DNA from: Deltaproteobacteria bacterium
GTDB taxonomy: Bacteria > Desulfobacterota > Binatia > UBA9968
Assembly (NCBI GenBank): GCA_016183075.1
Contig: JACPFH010000404.1
Location: 1 to 8,243 of the forward strand
DNA length: 8,243 bases
Direction: 5' to 3'
The translations under genes and the position numbers were made by a program. Shown piece after piece: positions 1 through 6,932 of this stretch. Positions within the stretch are counted from its first letter, which is position 1. Every line of letters begins with the position of its first letter. Under the pieces are notes generated by a model that was not told where the DNA came from, did not search any database, and saw only the letters and a list, made by a program, of their open reading frames with translations.

Positions 1-1747
1 CGAGCAGATGCGCGCGATCCAGAAAGAGTTAGGAGAGAAAGACGAGTTCAAAAACGAGATTCAGGAAATCGAAGAGAAGCTCAAGGAGAAGAAGCTCTCC
101 GCCGAAGCCAGGGACAAAGTGGAGAAGGAGCTCAAGAAGCTCAAGATGATGTCGCCCATGTCGGCGGAAGCCACCGTTGTTCGCAATTACGTCGATTGGA
201 TCCTGAGCCTTCCTTGGAATGAATACACCGACGACAAGCTGGACATCAAAGAGGCCGAACGGGTCCTGGAAGAAGACCACTACGGCCTGGACAAAGTAAA
301 GCAGCGGATCCTCGAGTATTTGGCCGTCCAAAGCCTCGTGGGAAAGATGAAAGGCCCGATCCTCTGCCTGGTCGGACCGCCGGGAGTGGGCAAGACCTCG
401 CTCGGGCGCTCCATCGCTCGGGCGACGGGGCGAAAGTTTGTCCGAGTCTCGCTTGGCGGCGTGCGTGATGAGGCGGAGATCCGCGGCCATCGGCGTACGT
501 ACATCGGAGCGCTGCCGGGAAAGATCATCCAGTCCATGAAGAAGGCCGGGTCGAGCAATCCGGTCTTTCTTATGGACGAGGTGGATAAGATGTCCACGGA
601 TTTTCGCGGCGATCCCTCCTCCGCCCTGTTAGAAGTCCTGGACCCGGAGCAGAACGTCGCTTTTAATGACCACTACCTGGATTTGGATTACGATCTCTCC
701 AAGGTTATGTTCATCACGACGGCCAACACCTTGGACCGGATTCCGCGCCCGCTGCAAGACCGCATGGAGATTATCCGAATCGCCGGATATACGGAGCTGG
801 AAAAGCTCAACATCGCCAAACGGTATCTCGTGGACAAGCAACGGGAGGCCAACGGGCTTGTCAAGGACAATATCTTTTTCACCGACAACGCCATTCTCGG
901 CTTGGTCCGGCATTATACGAAAGAGGCTGGGGTGCGGAATCTGGACCGAGAGCTCGCATCGCTCTGCCGCAAGGTGGCCGTGGAAGTGGTCAAGAAGGAC
1001 CGCAATGCGAGTATCCGGATCAGCGCCAAGAGCCTGCATAAATATCTGGGGGCGGCCAAGTACCGTTACGGAAAAGCCGAGGTCGAGCAGCGGATCGGCG
1101 TCACGACGGGACTGGCCTGGACCGAATTGGGCGGCGAGCTTTTGGCAACCGAAGTTACCGTCGTGCCGGGCAAGGGCCAGCTGACCGTGACCGGGCAGTT
1201 GGGAGACGTCATGAAGGAATCCGCGCAGGCGGCGATGAGTTATGTGCGCTCGCGCGGGGACGAGCTGGGATTAGAGAGGGATTTTTACCAGAAGGTCGAC
1301 GTGCACCTCCATGTTCCCGAGGGCTCCATTCCCAAGGATGGGCCGTCAGCGGGAATCACGATGGCGACCTCGCTCGTTTCTGCTCTGACGCGCATCCCGG
1401 TTCACCATGATCTCGCCATGACGGGGGAGATCACCCTGAGAGGCAGGATCCTTCCCATAGGGGGACTGAAGGAAAAGGTACTGGCGGCCCACCGGGGTGG
1501 GATCAAGACCGTACTGATCCCAGCGGAAAACGAGAAGGACATCGAAGAGATTCCGCCCTTGATCCTGAAGACGGTTGAGCTCGTCCTGGTGTCACACATG
1601 GATGAGGTCCTGAAAAAGGCGCTCGTTCTTGCAGACCCGAACAACTTTTTGCGCAAGGACGTTCCGCCCGGTCGAGCCGACGAAGAACGGCCGGCCTACG
1701 GAGACAAGGAAGAAGAGGGGCCCGGAGCCGATATCTTACCGCAATAG
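1..1747 (+). CDS. lon: ATP-dependent protease Lon, 5'-truncated by the window edge
   Basis: Lon is a cytosolic homo-oligomeric AAA+ serine protease that unfolds and degrades damaged and regulatory proteins. The reading frame is open from base 2 to the TAG at 1745-1747, giving about 581 residues. The first visible residues (EQMRAIQKELGE) match the family's central coiled coil, so roughly 230 N-terminal residues (substrate-binding domain) lie outside the window. Visible parts in order, numbered from base 2: coiled coil (about 1-50); AAA+ module with Walker A GPPGVGKT (125-132) and Walker B ending in D192-E193; and the Lon peptidase domain with catalytic Ser449 in DGPSAGIT and the dyad Lys, most likely Lys492, in GGLKEK. 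The Ser-Lys spacing of 43 agrees with the known S679/K722 pair of E. coli Lon. The tail after about residue 550 is charged and probably disordered. The downstream HU gene recalls the lon-hupB order of E. coli, but hup has its own promoter. Identity is essentially certain. Confidence 0.98.
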   Translation, partial: EQMRAIQKELGEKDEFKNEIQEIEEKLKEKKLSAEARDKVEKELKKLKMMSPMSAEATVVRNYVDWILSLPWNEYTDDKLDIKEAERVLEEDHYGLDKVKQRILEYLAVQSLVGKMKGPILCLVGPPGVGKTSLGRSIARATGRKFVRVSLGGVRDEAEIRGHRRTYIGALPGKIIQSMKKAGSSNPVFLMDEVDKMSTDFRGDPSSALLEVLDPEQNVAFNDHYLDLDYDLSKVMFITTANTLDRIPRPLQDRMEIIRIAGYTELEKLNIAKRYLVDKQREANGLVKDNIFFTDNAILGLVRHYTKEAGVRNLDRELASLCRKVAVEVVKKDRNASIRISAKSLHKYLGAAKYRYGKAEVEQRIGVTTGLAWTELGGELLATEVTVVPGKGQLTVTGQLGDVMKESAQAAMSYVRSRGDELGLERDFYQKVDVHLHVPEGSIPKDGPSAGITMATSLVSALTRIPVHHDLAMTGEITLRGRILPIGGLKEKVLAAHRGGIKTVLIPAENEKDIEEIPPLILKTVELVLVSHMDEVLKKALVLADPNNFLRKDVPPGRADEERPAYGDKEEEGPGADILPQ

Positions 1748-1777
1748 GCCGGGCTGGCGTCAGGGCAACTCCGAGGT

Positions 1778-1807
1778 TTGACACGGCGAGCCTCCTGTGG
1801 TTATAAA
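1778..1807 (+). promoter_or_regulatory. sigma-70-type promoter of hup
   Basis: A perfect -35 TTGACA (1778-1783) is followed after 18 bases by TATAAA (1802-1807), which matches five of six bases of the -10 consensus. Transcription would begin near 1813-1815, leaving a leader of roughly 38 bases before the hup ATG. It is the best promoter match in the window and lies wholly between lon and hup, so hup is probably transcribed strongly and independently of lon. Confidence 0.75.
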
Positions 1808-1851
1808 GGTGCCTTGTTCTTCGGTCAAGTTCGGCAGGAAGACGTGGGATC

Positions 1852-2124
1852 ATGACGAAGGCGGATCTGGTCGACTCGGTGGCGAACAAGGCAGAGATTT
1901 CGAAAGAGAAGGCCGAAGAGATTGTCAACGGGGTATTCGACGATATCACCGTCGCCTTGAAGAACGGAGAAAAGGTCAACATCTCCGGGTTTGGCACCTT
2001 CTCGATTTCCTATCGCAAGGCGAGAACCGGGAGAAATCCCAAGACCGGAGAGGCGATCCAGATCGCCTCTTCTCGGGCTGCCAAGTTTAAAGCGGGCAAA
2101 ACCCTGAAAGAGTCACTCAGCTAA
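1852..2124 (+). CDS. hup: HU-family nucleoid-associated DNA-binding protein
   Basis: HU is a small dimeric protein that bends DNA with little sequence specificity and compacts the nucleoid. It also assists replication, repair and recombination. This protein is 90 residues, the usual HU length. It opens with the helical dimerisation part (MTKADLVDSVA onward) and has the conserved GFGTF turn at residues 46-50. The DNA-binding arm carries RNPKTG at 61-66, whose proline (P63) is the residue that intercalates into DNA in known HU/IHF structures. The start at 1852 is preceded by AGGAAG about ten bases upstream. It sits alone between lon and a tRNA gene behind a strong promoter. IHF-alpha/beta subunits are its closest relatives, but the length and the N-terminus fit HU better. 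Whether it is the alpha-like or beta-like HU cannot be told here. Confidence 0.95.
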   Translation: MTKADLVDSVANKAEISKEKAEEIVNGVFDDITVALKNGEKVNISGFGTFSISYRKARTGRNPKTGEAIQIASSRAAKFKAGKTLKESLS

Positions 2125-2154
2125 CCCAATCGGCTTCTTTGCGATCGGAGGAGA

Positions 2155-2187
2155 ACTTGAGACGGCGGAGAGAGGGGGGTCTCAAGT
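2155..2187 (+). repeat. 9-bp perfect inverted repeat downstream of hup (possible hairpin)
   Basis: ACTTGAGAC (2155-2163) and GTCTCAAGT (2179-2187) are exact reverse complements. They are separated by a 15-base loop of almost pure purines (2164-2178). It lies 31 bases after the hup stop and 33 bases before tRNA-Val. No T-run follows the second arm, so it is not a textbook intrinsic terminator. It could be a 3'-end-stabilising hairpin of hup mRNA, a processing signal upstream of the tRNA, or a protein-binding site. The remainder of 2125-2219 shows nothing else I can name. Confidence 0.5.
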
Positions 2188-2219
2188 GAGGGGAAGGAAG
2201 CTCAGGTTTTCAGCCGAGA

Positions 2220-2294
2220 GGGCGGTTAGCTCAGCGGGAGAGCATCGGCCTTACAAGCCGGGGGTCACAGGTTCAAATCCTGTACCGCCCACCA
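2220..2294 (+). tRNA. tRNA-Val (anticodon UAC)
   Basis: The acceptor stem is GGGCGGT (2220-2226) with ACCGCCC (2284-2290), followed by discriminator A and an encoded CCA (2292-2294). The D arm is GCTC/GAGC. The anticodon stem TCGGC/GCCGG encloses loop CTTACAA, giving anticodon TAC, which reads GUA-type valine codons and is likely to wobble. The T arm contains GTTCAAATC. All four arms pair, and the total is 75 bases including CCA. Confidence 0.97.
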
Positions 2295-2300
2295 GGACGG

Positions 2301-2368
2301 CAAAGGCAAAAGTAAAGAATTTTCGTGATTTTTGACTTTTACCTTTTTACTTTTGACTTGTTTTTGAC
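2301..2368 (+). repeat. AT-rich degenerate heptad repeat and inverted repeat in the tRNA spacer
   Basis: The spacer between tRNA-Val and tRNA-Asp is far more AT-rich than its surroundings. Four contiguous seven-base units run from 2330 to 2357: TTTTGAC, TTTTACC, TTTTTAC, TTTTGAC. A further TTTTTGAC ends at 2368, immediately before the mature tRNA-Asp. On the other side, AAAGGCAAAAGTAAAG (2302-2317) is complementary to 2331-2346 at 13 of 16 positions, around a 13-base loop. The segment could therefore form a weak AT-rich hairpin. It may be a simple-sequence repeat, a terminator or processing site between the two tRNAs, or both. Function is unknown. Confidence 0.6.
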
Positions 2369-2445
<77 letters not shown>

Positions 2446-2503
2446 TTCTTACGGGCTGGCAGGTCCTTCGAGCTGCTAGCAAAGCCAGAGTATCGGTTGC
2501 GAG

Positions 2504-2938
2504 ATGAAGACGTTTCAAATGAAAACCAAGGAAGCCCTCGACCAGCGCCAGTGGTACGTCGTGGATGCGAGGGGGAAGATCTTAGGTCGGCTCGCCAGCG
2601 AGGTCGCCAGGATCCTGAGAGGCAAACACAAGGCCGGCTTCACGCCCCATGTGGATGGGGGTGATTTTGTGATTGTGGTCAACGCGGAAGGGGTAAAGCT
2701 TACGGGCAAGAAATTGGCGCAGAAAGTTTACTACCGCCATAGCGAGTATCCGGGGGGCCTCCGCGAAATGTCGGCCGGCAAGCTGCTTGCCAGGAAGCCT
2801 GAAGCGATGATTCGGGCCGCGGTGAAGGGGATGTTGCCGAAGAACCGTCTGAGCAGGAAGCTGGTTACGAAGCTGAAAGTTTACGCTGGGCCCGATCATC
2901 CCCACCAGGCACAGAAACCCCAAATGCTAGATTTGTAG
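2504..2938 (+). CDS. rplM: 50S ribosomal protein L13
   Basis: L13 is an early-assembly protein of the large ribosomal subunit that binds 23S rRNA. The 144 residues are close to the family length of about 142. Recognisable blocks are WYVVDARGKILGRLAS near the N-terminus, LRGKHKAGFTPHVDGGDFV, KVYYRHSEYPGG, the AVKGMLPKN block near residue 107, LKVYAGPDHPH, and the terminal QPQML-type ending (KPQMLDL). The ATG at 2504 is preferred over the in-frame ATG at 2519 because it gives the conserved MKTF opening, although its Shine-Dalgarno match (GCGAG) is poor. It starts the rplM-rpsI pair conserved across bacteria, followed ten bases later by rpsI. Confidence 0.98.
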   Translation: MKTFQMKTKEALDQRQWYVVDARGKILGRLASEVARILRGKHKAGFTPHVDGGDFVIVVNAEGVKLTGKKLAQKVYYRHSEYPGGLREMSAGKLLARKPEAMIRAAVKGMLPKNRLSRKLVTKLKVYAGPDHPHQAQKPQMLDL

Positions 2939-2948
2939 GAGCTTACGG

Positions 2949-3341
2949 ATGGCGGAGAAAGTCTATTATGCGACCGGACGGCGGAAGACCTCGGTGGCTG
3001 GTGTGTTTTTGCGGGAGGGAAAGGGCAACGTCCGGATTAACGACCGGCCTTTGAACGATTACTTTGGGCGCGAGACGGCCCGTATGATCGTGCTTCAACC
3101 CTTTGAAGTGACCCAGAGCGTCGGCAATTACGACACCGAGGTCAATGTCACGGGGGGAGGCATATCCGGTCAGGCGGGGGCAATCCGTCACGGCATCACG
3201 CGCGCCCTCATCCAAGTTAACCTCGATTATCGCTCGCCACTTAAGAAAGCCGGCTTCGTCACGCGCGACCCGCGCGCGGTCGAGCGGAAGAAATACGGCC
3301 GCCATAAGGCGCGCAAGCGACCGCAGTACTCGAAGCGTTGA
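2949..3341 (+). CDS. rpsI: 30S ribosomal protein S9
   Basis: S9 sits in the head of the small subunit, and its C-terminal tail reaches the P-site tRNA. The protein has 130 residues, the normal length. It opens with YYATGRRKTSVAGVFL, contains GGGISGQAGAIRHGITRAL in the middle, and ends in the basic tail KKYGRHKARKRPQYSKR. The tail's final SKR is the conserved tRNA-contacting end. A good ribosome-binding site, AGGAG (2937-2941), overlaps the end of rplM and lies seven bases before the ATG, so rplM and rpsI are almost certainly one transcript. Its TGA stop (3339-3341) overlaps the TTG start of argC. Confidence 0.98.
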   Translation: MAEKVYYATGRRKTSVAGVFLREGKGNVRINDRPLNDYFGRETARMIVLQPFEVTQSVGNYDTEVNVTGGGISGQAGAIRHGITRALIQVNLDYRSPLKKAGFVTRDPRAVERKKYGRHKARKRPQYSKR

Positions 3342-4414
3342 AATCATCGGCGAAGAAAGCTTCCAGCACCAGGCGAGCCGGTCTTCGCGTGGCTGTGCTA
3401 GGGGCTACGGGCTACACGGGGGTCGAGCTTCTCCGCGTCTTGGCGCAACACCCGCGGGTCAGAGTGACCGTGGTTACCTCGCAGCAATTTGCGGGAAAGC
3501 CGCTCAGCGAGGTGTATCCGTCCTTGGCTGGCAAGTGCGATTTGGTTCTGGAAGAGTTGGACGTTGCGAAGGTCGCCTCGCGAAGTGCCTTGGCCTTTGC
3601 TGCGCTGCCGCATAAGACGTCCATGGAAGTCGTGGCGGCGCTGGTTGAGCAAGGCCTGAGAGTGGTTGATCTCAGCGCTGATTTTCGGCTTCACGATCCC
3701 GAGGTTTACCGCCAGTGGTACAGCCCGCACAAGGCCCCCCGTTTGTTGCGGCAGGCCGTCTATGGTCTTACAGAAATTCACCGTCGATCGATTTCCAGGG
3801 CTCGCCTGGTTGCCAATCCGGGTTGCTATCCCACCGGAGCTGTACTCGGCTTGGCGCCACTCTTTGCTCGGAGGCTGGTTCGCGGGACGGTCTTGATCGA
3901 TGCCAAGTCAGGGGTCACTGGCGCCGGTCGGAGCAGCGCCGTGGAGCTCTCCTTCAGCGAGGTCAACGAAAACTTCAAGGCGTATAGTGTGGGCGTACAT
4001 CGCCACACCCCGGAGATCGAGCAAGAGCTGAGCGAAATTGCCAAAAGCACGGTTTCCATCCTTTTCGTTCCCCATCTGGTGCCGATGAGTCGCGGCATCT
4101 TGTCGACCATGTACGTGGAGCTCAAACGACGAGTTTCGGACACCGAACTTGCACTGCTCTACAAGACCTTCTACCATAACGGCCCCTTCGTCCGCATTCT
4201 CCCCTACGGGGTTTTCCCTGAGACTAAAGAGGTCCGAGGCTCCAACGATTGCGTCGTCGGGCTTCGCTACGAGCCGCGCGCTAAGCGCCTTATCGTGATC
4301 ACGGCGCTCGACAATTTGGTAAAAGGAGCGGCAGGCCAGGCCGTGCAGAATATGAATCTGATGTACGGTTGGCCCGAGGCTGAGGGACTGCGCGGGGCGG
4401 CCCTGGTTCCTTGA
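3338..4414 (+). CDS. argC: N-acetyl-gamma-glutamyl-phosphate reductase
   Basis: ArgC reduces N-acetyl-glutamyl-phosphate to the semialdehyde with NADPH, the third step of arginine biosynthesis in the cytosol. The protein has 358 residues, slightly longer than typical (about 335-350). Visible motifs are the Rossmann signature GATGYTG at 22-28, the catalytic cysteine Cys163 in NPGCYPTGA, KSGVTGAG shortly after, and the conserved HRHTPEIEQEL block with His221 and His223. I chose the TTG at 3338, which overlaps the rpsI stop as TTGA. It keeps the first beta-strand (LRVAVLG) but adds a basic 15-residue leader (MKSSAKKASSTRRAG) and has no clear Shine-Dalgarno site. A GTG at 3389 (Val18) is the alternative start and would trim that strand. 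Overlap with rpsI suggests translational coupling to ribosomal-protein synthesis. No argJ follows: the next gene runs towards it. Confidence 0.95.
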   Translation: MKSSAKKASSTRRAGLRVAVLGATGYTGVELLRVLAQHPRVRVTVVTSQQFAGKPLSEVYPSLAGKCDLVLEELDVAKVASRSALAFAALPHKTSMEVVAALVEQGLRVVDLSADFRLHDPEVYRQWYSPHKAPRLLRQAVYGLTEIHRRSISRARLVANPGCYPTGAVLGLAPLFARRLVRGTVLIDAKSGVTGAGRSSAVELSFSEVNENFKAYSVGVHRHTPEIEQELSEIAKSTVSILFVPHLVPMSRGILSTMYVELKRRVSDTELALLYKTFYHNGPFVRILPYGVFPETKEVRGSNDCVVGLRYEPRAKRLIVITALDNLVKGAAGQAVQNMNLMYGWPEAEGLRGAALVP

Positions 4415-4421
4415 GGCTTGC

Positions 4422-4612
4422 CTAAAACAAACGTCTTATTTGAGGTTACGTTCCTCGGGGGGCGTCTCTTCCGGCCGCGGCCGATGGGTCTGTGCCATGG
4501 GCCGTACCGTTTGTAATCGGACGTCCGCGGCCTCCAGCCACGCCCCCCTGCGGAACCCTCAATCGGACTTGCGCAGAGACCTACGTAACGCTCGTAAAGA
4601 CGTTTGTATTAG
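4422..4612. repeat. long imperfect foldback filling the argC-lptG intergenic space (MITE-like element or bidirectional terminator)
   Basis: The ends are inverted repeats: 4422-4437 pairs with 4597-4612 at 15 of 16 positions, with core ACAAACGTCTT / AAGACGTTTGT exact. Moving inward, GAG-GTTACGT (4442-4451) pairs with 4583-4593 around one extra G. GTTCC (4450-4454) pairs with 4552-4556, and GGGGGGCGT (4457-4465) with 4540-4548. GGCCGCGG-CCGAT (4473-4485) pairs with 4516-4532 around an inserted ACGT. The pairs are nested in order, so the whole segment can fold into one long stem with a 26-base asymmetric stretch (4557-4582). No protein is credible inside it. The right end overlaps the lptG stop codon, and the left end lies eight bases after argC. 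Each strand ends in a moderately T-rich tail, so it could also stop both convergent transcripts. I see no clear target-site duplication. Confidence 0.75.
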
Positions 4613-5718
4613 TCCTGCCCGAGAGCGAAGAAGAGCCCAACCAAGCCTAGGCTCAGGTTGGGCACCCAAGCGGCAATCCAAGGATGCACTGCGCCACTGT
4701 GGCCGAGCGAAACGGAGAAGGCCATCACAAACCAGTAGCCAAGACCGACCAGGAGACTGAGTCCAAAAGCAAGCGCCATCCCTCCTCCGGGCCCACGCCC
4801 GAGCGCAAAGGGAATGCCGAGAAGAACCAGTAAAGGAGCGAGCAGAGTTAGGGCGAATTTGACCTGCAGGTCGACTTCGTATTCCGTAGTGTTTAGACCT
4901 TTGGACTTGAGATCGCTGATCTGCTTCTTAAGCTCAAAGATGCTGAACTCCTCCGGCTCGCGCACGAAGATCTTGAGATCTTCCGGGGTTTCCGCCAGGG
5001 GCAGAGCGATATCCCGCTTGCGCTGCGTTGTCGTCCCGCCGGGATGGAACGTCCATTCCGTGGCCCCGGAGACGTCCCAGTGCGTGCCGTCCCAGCGGGC
5101 CCGGGCCGCCTCAATCACGCCTCTAAGGCTAAAGTCGCGATTGAGCAAGAAGACGGAAACTCCCAGCAGGATGTTTGCCTTCGCATCGAAGCGATCCACG
5201 CGGATAAAGCTATCTTCACCCCGAATCCAGATGTCCTCGGTTCCGAGCAAGCTGCGAGGCTGCTTTTTCTGGACCTCCGTTTTGTAGATGTATTGGGCCT
5301 TGCGGGTAAAGACCGGCACGAGCCCTTCACTCCAGAAAAAGCCAAGCACGCCAATCACAAGCGAGCACGCCAGCAGCGGCAGAGAGATGCGCCGCAGGCT
5401 GAGGCCGCTCGAACGCATGGCCGTGATTTCCTGGTGGCGGGACAGCGTTCCGAGAAAAAAGAGCGTGGAAAACAAAGCGGCGAACCCGACGACACGGGAG
5501 ATCAAAACCGGCATTTTGTAGAGGAAGTATCTGAGCGAGGTCCACACCGGGGCGCCAGCCTTGAGCAAATTGTCGATGCGGTCGAAAAAGTCGACTACAA
5601 GATAGAACGCCGTGATGCACAGCAGACTGAGGGCAAAAAGCTTAATAAAGCCGATGGCCAAATAGCGGTCGAGCAGGCTTCCCAGCGGAACCGAGGCGTT
5701 GAGATCTCGTTGCTTCAA
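4609..5718 (-). CDS. lptG: LPS export system permease LptG
   Basis: LptG and LptF form the transmembrane core of the LptB2FGC ABC transporter, which extracts LPS from the inner membrane and passes it to LptC/LptA. This is the LptG-like member (YjgP/YjgQ family): 369 residues, with membrane segments near 22-43, 62-92 and 111-130, a periplasmic beta-rich domain (about 135-285), and three C-terminal membrane segments near 293-312, 318-341 and 347-366. The cytoplasmic coupling helix reads SRHQEITAMRSSGLS. The frame stays open to 5970, but that extension covers the end of lptF and is not membrane-like. I therefore place the start at the TTG at 5718-5716, which overlaps the lptF stop as TTGA and is preceded by GGAGG and AGGAAG. 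The partner ATPase lptB and lptA/lptC are not in the window. Its stop codon lies inside the outer arm of the foldback. Confidence 0.93.
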   Translation of the reverse strand: MKQRDLNASVPLGSLLDRYLAIGFIKLFALSLLCITAFYLVVDFFDRIDNLLKAGAPVWTSLRYFLYKMPVLISRVVGFAALFSTLFFLGTLSRHQEITAMRSSGLSLRRISLPLLACSLVIGVLGFFWSEGLVPVFTRKAQYIYKTEVQKKQPRSLLGTEDIWIRGEDSFIRVDRFDAKANILLGVSVFLLNRDFSLRGVIEAARARWDGTHWDVSGATEWTFHPGGTTTQRKRDIALPLAETPEDLKIFVREPEEFSIFELKKQISDLKSKGLNTTEYEVDLQVKFALTLLAPLLVLLGIPFALGRGPGGGMALAFGLSLLVGLGYWFVMAFSVSLGHSGAVHPWIAAWVPNLSLGLVGLFFALGQD

Positions 5719-6923
5719 GGCTTCCTGCCTCCGGAGGTTCGGTGCTTGAATCTGGCCAGTCTTCGCGTCAAGTACGAGGACAGGGTTTCCAGCCGGTCGG
5801 CGATGCCGAGGGGAGACTCGTTCAGGGCTTTTCGAAACACGTGCGCGGCGATCAGGGCCACGACAATCGCGGGCATCCAGAGCGCCAACCATGGGGACAG
5901 GATTTCGCGCTCGCCGAGCGCCTTGCCGAATGAAAGCAAGGTGTAGTACACGAGCAGCCATAACAGGCACACGGTCAACCCCCAGGCGCGGCTGGCGCGC
6001 GCGCGGGTGGGCACCAGGACGAAACCGACGCCGAGGAAAGCGAAAAGCAGAGGGGCGAGGGCAAAGGAGAATCGCTGGTGGAGCTCCATGAGCTCGGCGG
6101 TGGCTCGTAAACCTTGTTCCCGTTTTTGAGATATGGCATGCGTCAGACGCCTGAGCGACATCTCGCGTGGTCCGCGCTCTTTGCGGCGAGCGGGGCTGAA
6201 GACCTCCTCAAGGTCGAGCTTAAAGTGATAGAGGTTGAAATTGGTGCGGCTGAAACCCGGAGGATTGGTTTCGCGTTCGTAGACTGCGCCGTCGAACAGC
6301 TTTAAACTTAAGGTTTTCGTTTCTTCATCGGACAGGATCAGGGCGACTTTGCCGAAGATGATGCTGTCTCTCCCGGGCCGTCGGCGGTCCACAATCAGAA
6401 TGCCCTGCGCGGAGTTTCCGGGAGGCACCACCTCCTCGACGTAGATGAGGACCTTGGGGAAGTCGTCGTTAAAGACCTTCTCTTTGAGGCCCGTCATCAC
6501 GTGGGTTCTTGCGATGTCGTAGAGCGTTTTCTTCAACGCGAGCTGGGCGTGGGGCCCAACCCAGGCCGCCATGAGGAAGGTGAGGAGCGCAACCCCCAGT
6601 GCGAGCGCTGCCACAGGGAGGAGAATATGGATGGGGCTGGCACCCGAAGCCTTGAGGGCGAGGATTTCCTGATCGCTCGATAGCCTGCTTAGGCCCAGGA
6701 AAACGCCCAGTAGTAGCGCCATGGGGAGGGTTAGCTCCAAGAAAGTCGGCACGAACAAGCCGAGCAGTTTCAGGGTCTGGACCAGCGGCAGCCCGCGGGT
6801 GACCACGAGGTCGACGAGTCTCAGGATCCGCGCGGTGAGCAAAATCACGGTGAAGGCAAACAGGCCGATCAGCAGCGGAGGCAGGATCTCGGCGATGAGG
6901 TAGCGGGCTAAAGTCCGTTTCAC
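5715..6923 (-). CDS. lptF: LPS export system permease LptF
   Basis: This is the first of the two LptB2FGC permease subunits in the inner membrane. It has 402 residues, somewhat longer than the roughly 360 usual for the family. N-terminal membrane segments lie near 12-32, 52-78 and 98-122, a periplasmic jellyroll-type domain at about 125-280, and three C-terminal segments between about 290 and 365. The coupling helix has the family signature SSDQEILALKASGAS at about 82-96. The excess length is mainly a basic cytoplasmic tail of about 40 residues (from FRKALNESP) ending in RTSGGRKP, whose codons also supply the lptG ribosome-binding site. The start is a GTG at 6923-6921, giving MKRTLARYLI. There is no clear Shine-Dalgarno site, and the best promoter lies so close that the message may be leaderless. 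Divergent from rlmB. Confidence 0.93.
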   Translation of the reverse strand: MKRTLARYLIAEILPPLLIGLFAFTVILLTARILRLVDLVVTRGLPLVQTLKLLGLFVPTFLELTLPMALLLGVFLGLSRLSSDQEILALKASGASPIHILLPVAALALGVALLTFLMAAWVGPHAQLALKKTLYDIARTHVMTGLKEKVFNDDFPKVLIYVEEVVPPGNSAQGILIVDRRRPGRDSIIFGKVALILSDEETKTLSLKLFDGAVYERETNPPGFSRTNFNLYHFKLDLEEVFSPARRKERGPREMSLRRLTHAISQKREQGLRATAELMELHQRFSFALAPLLFAFLGVGFVLVPTRARASRAWGLTVCLLWLLVYYTLLSFGKALGEREILSPWLALWMPAIVVALIAAHVFRKALNESPLGIADRLETLSSYLTRRLARFKHRTSGGRKP

Positions 6924-6932
6924 GATAGCATC

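Noticed and set aside
3145..3615. 156-residue open frame across rpsI-argC
   Set aside because: It is an out-of-frame shadow of two well-identified genes.
4442..4456. Short GAGG/CCTC hairpin as an argC terminator
   Set aside because: It has only four base pairs and is followed by a G-run, not a T-run. The larger foldback explains the same bases better.
4440..4760. 106-residue plus-strand open frame after argC
   Set aside because: It runs through the foldback and antisense into lptG, with Arg/Ser-rich composition and no motif.
5044..5946. 300-residue plus-strand open frame
   Set aside because: It lies antisense across lptF and lptG, its composition is rich in Arg, Gln and Ala with no recognisable motif, and the minus-strand genes are clear family members.
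5719..5970. N-terminal extension of lptG to an ATG at 5970
   Set aside because: The extra 84 residues overlap the end of lptF, are hydrophilic and unlike any LptG N-terminus. The TTG at 5718 has a strong ribosome-binding site.
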